Below, piece after piece: positions 1-7,600 of a stretch of 31,277 bases of DNA. The DNA is from Catenaria anguillulae PL171 (lineage: Eukaryota; Blastocladiomycota; Blastocladiomycetes; Blastocladiales; Catenariaceae), in NCBI GenBank assembly GCA_002102555.1, contig MCFL01000278.1:1-31277 (forward strand), in the 5' to 3' direction. Every line of letters begins with the position of its first letter. The stretch's first letter is position 1. The notes under the pieces are model-generated. The model did no database searches. It saw only the letters and a list, made by a program, of their open reading frames with translations, and was not told the DNA's origin. The position numbers and the translations under genes were made by a program.

Positions 1-1803
1 TGTCCTTCGAGTACGCCCACAACGCCTGTCCGAGTCCGCCGCTGTGCCTGCGCCACTAAACCGTGTAACACGTCCACTGGTAGCCTCGTGTCCGTACCTC
101 TAAGCGCCGAGAACCTTGCACCTCGTAGTACTTGTGCTTTGCGGCTGCCGATCGGATGCGGTTCCACACAATCGAGTTGAAGAGTTTGGACGCGCACTCG
201 AGCAACGTGATTGGCCGCATGTTGTTGATGTCGCCTGTACACCCTTCGGGTTTCTTCGGCATGAGGAATATGACACTGTGGCGCCACTCGTCGGGGGTCC
301 AACCTTCCTGGTACATATCAGTGAACAGTCGCGCAAGTACCTTGTGTCCCACTGTACCTAGTGCTGCATAGTGGCGGTACCCAAGTTGCGATTCTCCTGG
401 CGCTTTGTCCAGGTTCACCTGGTTGAGCGCTCCTGCGACGTCCACCTCAGAGATTCACGCTCGACGCCGTCCCAGACTGCTGCCGCCACATGTTGCAGCG
501 GTTGGCAAGCTTGCTGTATCAGATTTGACGCATTGCGCGGGTCACCTGGTTGTTGAAAGTCGAAGTTGGCCAATACCGCACTTGCTACACCCTGCTTGAC
601 GGCGTTTGGCTCCAGTACCAGCTCGTCCCCATCGAAGATACAATCGACGCAACTCGCCGGCCGTTGCCGGTCCAGAACCGAGCTCACCACGGACCCCAGA
701 TTCGTCGCAAAGCGCTCTACCCGCCTTTTGACTGCTTTATCTATGACCTCGCAGCGTCGTCGGCCCGCCTCTTGCATTACTCGCTCCGCCAGACGGGCCT
801 GTGCGTCCATGAGCGCAACATTACCCAGCGGGAGCACCACTCCGGGCAGCACCGCCTCAATTCGTCGTCGCTCGTCGTCATTCACCGTCGCTTCCGGGTT
901 GCGCAACAATTTATCTAGTGCCATGAGCGCCACGCAAGCGTCCGACTTGTCCTGATTCGGTCGCAGGGCGTGATTTGGCCTTGGTGCCGGTCCGCGTTTG
1001 CGTCTTGGCAGCTCTGTTTCCAATGCTTGCGCGGCTACTCTGTGGAATGACAGCGTACCCATTGAAATAGGGAGCAAGACCTTCATCAATCAGAATCCGG
1101 TCAAGTCGGTTGCGGTCGTGGGTGGGTTGCATGTCGCCAAACGCCTCAGCAACATCAACAAGGTGGTGACAAGTCTCGAGTTTCTGGACCAGGGCTGCAC
1201 GGGGTGATCCGTCACTGCAGTTCCAGTCACCACCAACCACGACATGGTCCCAGCATCACGAGCGCAAGTACACATGTCTGAGATGAAGATGGACAATGCC
1301 TTGGTCAGCAGAACCAAAGCAGGCAGGCGAGATTGCAGGTGAGTCGGAAGGTAGGACTTGGGAACGTGCCGGCCGCTGTCGGGCGAGAGGTAGATGGATA
1401 TAAGGTGCAATCGACTGCCGGTCGCGAGGCGAAGAGGAAGGTGGACGGCGTAGCCTACAAGGAATTGAGGAGGATCTAGAAAACAACACAATGAGTTACG
1501 GACCGCGATGGCGGCGCCACTGCCCATTGTGTGTAGGGTATCAACAGTAGAAAAGAAGGTGAAAGGTAGGTCAGTGAACTGAATGGCATGCTTGAGCGAG
1601 GTTTGAGAGGCTTTGGTTTTGTTGAGGAAGGAAATGTCCACATCAAGCCCGCCGCGCATCCAATCCAGGAGCGAGAACAGTTTGCCGCGGGCGGCGGTGC
1701 TGTGCACGCCCCTGCAGTTGGCGACGGCGAGATTGATGCGGAAGGAAGGTGATGGATTGGGTATCGGGGGTATGGGTGGTGGCTGTTTGTTGGCTTGCAT
1801 CAT
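1..1803 (-). pseudogene. LINE ORF2 (endonuclease plus N-terminal reverse transcriptase), partial, copy 1
   Basis: The 5' part of ORF2. It starts at ATG 1803 overlapping the ORF1 stop. The first ~230 codons are an APE-type endonuclease, with the GGDWNCSD motif readable near 1205-1235. The motif that reads FLNETKA in copy 2 reads FLNKTKA here (codon 1620-1618), so the presumed catalytic Glu is Lys. A frame change near 1249, in a C run one base shorter than in copy 2, separates the two parts of the endonuclease. Left of 1048 the sequence switches to a different relative: the linker and reverse transcriptase fingers, with DKAPGESQ and the conserved block MRPITLLECASKL, resemble copy 2 only at protein level. 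A further frame change lies near 430. The rest of the reverse transcriptase is off the window. Confidence 0.85.
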
Positions 1804-3758
1804 TGGACGGAAGGCTCAGAAGGGACAGAGTCGGTAACCGTCTCCACAACCGGGTGTGGGACAAAGTCCGGCGGTGCGAGCTGGAGCGGTGGGACAGTCA
1901 CAGGGACATTGAGCGCACGGCTCAGGCTTGCACCGATCATCTCCATCGAGTTTTGCAGGCTCGACTGCAAGCTGCTCTTCACCTGCTCGAGGAACTCGGA
2001 CTGGCTTTTCCAGGTTGCCATGGTCGTGCGACGCGAGAGGATCTCCAACTGGTCGTGCGTCAGGGAGACTGAACCTGGGGACGAAGACGTGCTCGGGTTA
2101 GTCTTTGTGCGTTTGACTCCTCCACGCGTCGTCCTCTTCTCAGTGGTCTCGTCGGGTTCCGAGACAGCCAAACTCTCCACCATCTGCCGTGCACGCGCGC
2201 GCTCGCGCTGGAGCTCGGCAACAGCGAGGATGAGCCCCGTCTGTTGCTTTCTGAAAGAATCAAACTCTGTTGCGATGATGCTGGTGACAAGCTCTTGGTT
2301 GGCTGAGAGCGTGGCGGGAGCAAGAGTTGCGGCAGGTTGAGCAGCTGAGGCAGGAGGTGGGGCTGTGCGGTTCTCAAGAGCCGTCATCTGCGCGGTGAGT
2401 GCATCGAGCTTCTGGTGGACGAGGGCGATTTCATCGGTCGGAGGATTGGCGGGACGGGGAGGAAGGGGGTGGTTGGTAATGGGAGCGTGGTTGGTAGCGC
2501 CATTGACGGCAGGAGGGCGTTTGCCGTTGAGAGCAGGGAAGTCAGAGTCGGAGGCAGAGGCAGCATCATGGAAGGACATGCCGGGGCGGACAAGAGAGGG
2601 GGCAAGGGAGCGGATGGGAATGATGGAGGTGTGGGCGGGAGCAGAGGAGACAGCATCGCGGATTGCCTTGCGGGACTGTTGAGCTGCACGGAGTGAGCGG
2701 CTGCGGGGGCAGGTTGCGGCGGCATGGCCACTCTTGTGGCAGGCGAAACACAGAGGGGTGCTGGCCGGAGCCCACACAAGCGCGACATCAAGGTCATGCC
2801 AAGTGTACCTAACCTTGACATGCGCGGCTGCCTCGGCAGCGTCAGCAGACGGAAAAACGACCACTGCGCGTGACAGTTTTTTGCCGTCCTTGTTCAACTC
2901 AATGCGCCAAGCGGACGCAGAGAGACCAGCATTCTGAAGCGCCTTGCCAATCAGAATGGCAGTGGCACCAGCAGGGATACCGTACAGGTGAAGCATGGTG
3001 TCACAGTCTGTGCGGCGGCAGTTGCGGGCAGTGTGGAACGAGTCCGTGATCCGGAGCAGGTGGTCAGCAACAGTGATGCCGCCAAGGCAAAGCAAGCGAG
3101 ACGAGATTGCGGCGTGGTCAGGCGAGACGATCTCGGCCCTCCACACTCCGTAGAAGCGGTCGTAGACGTCTGGTGCGAACACCTTGACGCGAGCAGTGGG
3201 CGGGAGCTTCTCCGCCAAGCGAGCAGCAATGGCAGCCGGAACGATGCCAGCAGGGGCGTCGTACAAGTAAATAGCCGAGACCTGGGTGATCGGGGCAGCA
3301 GTAGGCGGGGTGTACATTTCGAGGATGGTGGTGACACCCTCGGATCCATGAAGCGGGCGGGCATGTTGGACCGCGTCGTCACGGCCCTCACACGTGTAGA
3401 ACTCGATCACAATGCGTTCGAGATCCAGTTGACGTACCCCCTCAGCAAAAACCTGAGGGATGCTGAAGTTGCAGGCAGACTTTTCGAAAGCCCCAGTATG
3501 GTACTGGAAGCGAGCGGTGTTCAGTTTTTCGGCGCGGGACGTACCAGGCATGTTGGTCAGGAGGCAGGAAGCAAAGAAACGTTGGTTAGCAGTAGGGCGG
3601 GTCGGAGTCAGGACGTCTTCGTCCATCTTGTCGTCGTCGTCGGCCGGAGCGGCAAAGCGGAGGGGAGCGGGGCGGGGGGCGGCAGAGTGGGCGGGGGCAG
3701 TGACAAAATCGGCGGTGTAGGCCTGTTGATCAGGCGGGGGGCGAGGCGGATCACCCAT
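1800..3758 (-). CDS. LINE ORF1 protein (CCHC zinc knuckle, nucleic-acid binding), copy 1
   Basis: An open frame of 652 residues encoding the LINE ORF1 (gag-like) protein, which in this class coats the element RNA. The first ATG at 3758 opens a proline-rich N-terminus. Residues 337-350 form a CX2CX4HX4C zinc knuckle (CFACHKSGHAAATC), preceded by a stretch rich in charged and aliphatic residues that could be an RRM-like fold. The C-terminal third holds a likely helical, Gln/Glu/Arg-rich segment followed by basic and serine-rich linkers. The stop TGA (1802-1800) overlaps the ORF2 ATG (1803-1801) as ATGA. The frame is intact, unlike the equivalent in copy 2. From about residue 410 onward it is strongly diverged from copy 2, although the upstream part is nearly identical. 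Role is by family; the zinc knuckle is seen directly. Confidence 0.88.
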   Translation of the reverse strand: MGDPPRPPPDQQAYTADFVTAPAHSAAPRPAPLRFAAPADDDDKMDEDVLTPTRPTANQRFFASCLLTNMPGTSRAEKLNTARFQYHTGAFEKSACNFSIPQVFAEGVRQLDLERIVIEFYTCEGRDDAVQHARPLHGSEGVTTILEMYTPPTAAPITQVSAIYLYDAPAGIVPAAIAARLAEKLPPTARVKVFAPDVYDRFYGVWRAEIVSPDHAAISSRLLCLGGITVADHLLRITDSFHTARNCRRTDCDTMLHLYGIPAGATAILIGKALQNAGLSASAWRIELNKDGKKLSRAVVVFPSADAAEAAAHVKVRYTWHDLDVALVWAPASTPLCFACHKSGHAAATCPRSRSLRAAQQSRKAIRDAVSSAPAHTSIIPIRSLAPSLVRPGMSFHDAASASDSDFPALNGKRPPAVNGATNHAPITNHPLPPRPANPPTDEIALVHQKLDALTAQMTALENRTAPPPASAAQPAATLAPATLSANQELVTSIIATEFDSFRKQQTGLILAVAELQRERARARQMVESLAVSEPDETTEKRTTRGGVKRTKTNPSTSSSPGSVSLTHDQLEILSRRTTMATWKSQSEFLEQVKSSLQSSLQNSMEMIGASLSRALNVPVTVPPLQLAPPDFVPHPVVETVTDSVPSEPSVQ

Positions 3759-3902
3759 TGTTTGGGTGGCGGACAGGTCGGGGATGGCCGAAAATCGTCC
3801 GTTTGACTTGATATTTTGACAGGGTAGGTAAGTTGGGGCGCTGATTCGATTGCGCAGGGTTTCGTAGCGATATTGTCACTATTGCCTACTTTCGCGTTTC
3901 CC

Positions 3903-3918
3903 AAAAGGGGCTTTAACT
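3903..3918. repeat. Left copy of 16-bp direct repeat flanking the SINE
   Basis: AAAAGGGGCTTTAACT occurs here and exactly again at 4373-4388, on either side of the SINE in LINE copy 1. It may be a target-site duplication. However, the same 16 bp also sits at the left end of the SINE in copy 2 (12595-12603 region onward), where the right end has different sequence, so it may instead belong to the SINE tail. Confidence 0.6.
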
Positions 3919-4372
3919 ATGGGGTAATGTATTGTAGTGACTTAACACAAGCATGGAGGAACCTGCTAACGCCATGAGGCCAGGCCCGCACACACACAAA
4001 CCAGGTCCAACAATCCTCAAACACAAGCCCGAGTTGAACACATACACACGAAATGGCAGTTGGACTAACTTGACTTGATGGGGTTGGCACCAGTCCAATA
4101 CATGGACCACCGTCACCTTGGTACAAGCGGATCCGGCGGCTTGGGTTCGATTCTTGGACAACTCGATTGGGCGGGATCCACCCCGGACGGCTTGGACCCA
4201 ATCGACCAATGGGTGGCTTGAGCAGGCAAACCAAACCGAAATCCTTAGCTCAAACTGTGGCCGAGGACTATGCACGAAACAGCATGCGTACCTAAAGTGC
4301 CGCCTGCGGGGTTCGAACCCAAACCTTCGCAGTGGACACCCGGCGCCTCGACCACTGGGCCACGACAGCCCC
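3903..4372 (-). mobile_element. tRNA-derived SINE in the 5' leader of LINE copy 1
   Basis: A ~470 bp element read on the minus strand. Its head (about 4372-4300) is tRNA-like: A box TGGCCCAGTGG, a Ser/Leu-type D-arm stem GCC/GGC, B box GGGTTCGAACC, and a candidate 7-bp acceptor (GCTGTCG with AGGCGGC) that pairs at six positions. The anticodon arm does not fold, so it is a tRNA relic rather than a tRNA gene. A tRNA-unrelated body of about 390 bp follows, then a tail ending in TTAAAGCCCCTTTT. A nearly identical copy lies at 12592-13060, again in the LINE leader. Here the element is bounded by a 16-bp direct repeat (3903-3918 and 4373-4388) that resembles a target duplication. Calling it a SINE is inference from the tRNA head and repeated occurrence. 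Confidence 0.75.
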
Positions 4373-4388
4373 AAAAGGGGCTTTAACT
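4373..4388. repeat. Right copy of 16-bp direct repeat flanking the SINE
   Basis: Exact repeat of 3903-3918, immediately next to the tRNA-like head of the SINE. Copy 2 has an unrelated short sequence (TAAGCCGGCTTGGC, 13061-13074) at this place. Confidence 0.6.
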
Positions 4389-4461
4389 TATCGGTATTGT
4401 ATTGAAATTGAGGAATTCAGACTCACGTGCGAGAAAAAATTACAACAACAAATCAGGACCA
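4389..4461 (-). repeat. 5' terminal leader segment of LINE copy 1
   Basis: About 70 bp shared almost exactly with 13075-13147. On the minus strand it begins TGGTCCTGATTTG and contains a T-rich run. It lies outside the SINE on the side away from ORF1, so it is either the true 5' end of the LINE or the tail of another repeat always found there. Right of 4461 the sequence is 3' UTR of copy 2, while right of 13147 it is unrelated DNA, which fixes the boundary. Confidence 0.6.
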
Positions 4462-4644
4462 GACACTGTATGCACCCAACGCCAATATGGAGGTTCAGAT
4501 CGAGCCAAAAGTGGTGTGCTGACCAATCGCGCGGAAGGCATGGTTGTTGGGCATTGCAAGGAAAGGCACCAACCCAATACACCAGAGTGCACGCGACCTT
4601 GGAATCACGCGGCCGCGTGCCTTGAGCGCAGTGTCAGCTGACGA

Positions 4645-7600
4645 CTATGCAAAGGGAGGAGCAATACCAGACAGAAGCCACCGTGAGGCGGCATCGTCGG
4701 CAGCAAGACGGGTATGGTCGTGGCGACCAACAGGGCAAAGGAACTTGGAAATGGCGACGCCGCGCCAGCGGTGAGGAATCGGGTGATGGGTGTCGAGGTG
4801 GTGGGAGTATGGCGTCAAACACGCCAGGCAAAAGATGGACGGAAGGGGCAGAGGAGGATCGAGAGGGGCCGGGAGCAAAGACGGCAGCGCCGCAACCATC
4901 TTGTAGGGAAGCTGCTTGGGTTGCTTTCGCAACTGGGCCGGTCGTGGAAGAGGCGGGGCCGGGGCAACAAACGGGGGCGGGTCGGCCATGGGCATGTCTG
5001 GGGGCAGACGGAACCGGGACATGGGCGTGGGGTGGTAGACCGGCACGTATCCGTCGTACTTGGAGTGCCGCCTGCGAAGCACCACCGCGTCTATTGCCGC
5101 CAGCTGCGGCAGGTCTTGGGGTGGGAGCATGGCAACATGTGCTTCCCACGCAAGCCGCAACGCTTCCTTGCTCTCGGGCGAGTTTGGATCGGGGTAAAAG
5201 GAGTAGATGGCCTTGGTGTGCCTCTCCCACACGTGCTCGAACAGAATGTAAGAGACGGGCGAGAGGAGGAGGCCGGCGACGCGCGCAACAGGGGACTTGA
5301 GGCGCGTGCTGATCGGGCGGAGTAGGTCGATCACTTGGGTCGTGACGAGGCAGCCAGCAGCGAGGCGGAGCGAGGAGATGTCTTTGAACCAGAGGCCAAC
5401 CAGCTGGTGCGCAAGCGCCATGCAACGGATCGGCTTGGTCGTGAACGTGGACAAGAGCGACGCGACTGCACCGACCGCAAGGGCCTGTGCCGCCGCGCGG
5501 TCTTCCTCTCCTGCAGGGCACTCGAGCCAGTGCACAGAGTCGTCAAAGTAAGCTACGTCGGCCAGCAGGCAGCGCGGACACCAAGGACCTTCGTGATACT
5601 TATCCGGCCGGCGGGTAAAGTTGAGGAGTCGGGTGGGGAGGCTGTTGGTGCGAACCTTGATGCGCCGCGAGAGCACAGTGTTGGACGCAGTAGAAGAGTA
5701 GAGATCACCCGCGCAGCGACCGTCGTGCAAGGCGCATTCGGACGCGGCGGGGTGAACAACTGACCAGTCGATGTGAGGAGCGGCATCGCGGAGCTGGTAG
5801 TGGGCGCGGACTTGGGAGTGAAAGAGAATAAAGCGGCGGGGGTCGTGGCTGACGATACGGGCCGTGAGCGATGGGTGAGGCGGGTTTGTTGAGAGAAAGT
5901 CTGGTGAGGAATCGGACCCTGGATGGGGAGGAGGGAGAACAAAATGGGTGGGAGTAAGTAGTTCTTGGGATTGAACACGGGAAAGGGAGGTCAAGTCAGG
6001 ACGCAAACGGGCGGCAGGGACGCGTGGTTGAATGTGGCAAACGCGGTGGCGCTGCCCATTGACGACAACGACAGGCTCGACCGTGGAGCGAGCGAGCATG
6101 TCAATGCCGCTTTTGCACGAGCCGAAAGCGAGCGAAAAGGGAAGGTCGGATGAAGCAAGAAGGTGCGGAGAGATGAAGGATGGAGAAAGATCAGTCGCCG
6201 CCGACTTTGCAAGCGCATCGGCCATGTCATTGTGGACCCGGTGCGGGTCAGCTGTGTCGTCAGAGTGACCCTTGACCCAGCTGACACTGACAGAGAGCCT
6301 GTGGTGAGCAATGACGAAGCGGACGGCCGCCCATTCTTGGCAAAACGGAGACCGGACTCGACAGCGCGGAAGAGGGGGAGACGGAAATGCGGGGGACGAG
6401 ACCTGACGGCGGAACTGGGCGACAGCTGCCTGCGAGTCAGTGAAAATGTGCACGTGAGCCGCGATGGGTACCGATGCAATTGCAAGGAGGATGGCCCACA
6501 CCTCAGCGCGCGTGGACGAATGCGCGCCCGGAGGGAGTCGGACACGGCAGGAAAAACCGAGCTCGGGAAAGTAGGCCGCCGCGCCAGACGCACGAGCAGA
6601 CTCGTCAAGGGGGTATCGATTGAAAAGAGGGGGCTGGGAGGATCGAAAAGCGAGCCGTCCGTGTACGCAATGAGCGGGCGCGGGCGGTCAGCTGTGGAGA
6701 GAAAATCGGGCGCGAGGTCAAAAGGGCACAAGACAACGTCGCAGGCGTCGACCGTGGGCGGCGAGAGAAGAAAAACACGAGAACAAAAGGCGAGAACGGT
6801 GTCTATGTCGAGAGACTCTAGGTCAAATGGGGGAAGGCGCGGGAGAGAGAAAAGATCGGGCGAGGCAAGGGTTGGGGATTTAAGCAAAAAGGAAGGACAA
6901 AGGGAGTGATCGGTCGGGGTGTATGGGGCAGGGAACGAGTGAGACGAAAAAGACGAGGGTAAGCGAAAGAGAGCATCAACGAGGAACGCAGCCACGTCCT
7001 TCTCAACGCCGCCGGCAGTGTGCACGGCAAGTTTGGTACTGATCGCCTTGTGCACGCGGGCATGACCAAACTCGGCATAGCCGGCAGGAACACCCACCTT
7101 GTCGAGAAGGTCGTGCATGTACTTGAGCTTGTGGTTGCGAAAGTACTTGACGGCAGCCGAGTATGTGTCTATGGGAAGAATCGACACAAGAGGAACAGAG
7201 GCGCCGCCCCAAGGGTCATGTGTAGTAGGGGAGGAGGGCACACCGGGCGCAAAGGGGAGAAAGAACGCACCCGTCGAGTCCGAGACAGAGAGGCGGCGGG
7301 CATGCATCAGGGGTAGTAGGTTCCCAAACCAGCAGCGACTGCGAGCAACTGTGACAGGCAGCGGGTGTGAGAGGGCAGAAGGGAAGGGCAAGGTTGTGTT
7401 GGAGGAGGCAGAGCGATGCCTTGATGGCAACACTGCGCGGGTGGTCGTTGTTGAGCGCGGTGAGAATGTCGGTGAGGCGGGCAGCAAGGACAAGTTCGGG
7501 AAAGGAGAGCAGGCCGACTGTTGACTTGTGGTGCAGAGAGGCGGTGGGGTGGTTGACGGGCAAGCCAAGCTTGCGCTTGACGAGACCCGTGGCCATGGCA

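Larger units (their letters stand above)
1..4461 (-). mobile_element. LINE (non-LTR retrotransposon) copy 1, cut by the window edge
   Basis: This is a non-LTR retrotransposon on the minus strand. Its 5' end is placed at 4461 because the sequence from there leftwards is shared with copy 2, starting at 13147, and similarity stops on the right. In order it holds a 5' leader with an inserted tRNA-derived SINE, ORF1 (3758-1800), then ORF2 endonuclease and the start of the reverse transcriptase, which runs off the left edge. Compared with copy 2 it is a mosaic. The leader and N-terminal two thirds of ORF1 (about 2532-3884) and the endonuclease (1048-1787) are nearly identical, while the ORF1 C-terminus (1788-2531) and everything left of 1048 are diverged homologues. 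It sits head to tail with copy 2. RNase H, expected further left, is outside the window. Confidence 0.9.

Noticed and set aside
2988-3806. 272-residue plus-strand open frame, repeated at 11676-12506
   Set aside because: Antisense to LINE ORF1 in both copies. Its conservation follows from the near-identity of the two copies; no motif of its own.
4300-4372. tRNA-Ser-like gene on the minus strand (also at 12985-13060)
   Set aside because: A and B boxes and most of the acceptor pairing are present, but the anticodon arm does not fold and the sequence recurs with the same long tail inside both LINE leaders, so it is treated as a SINE head.
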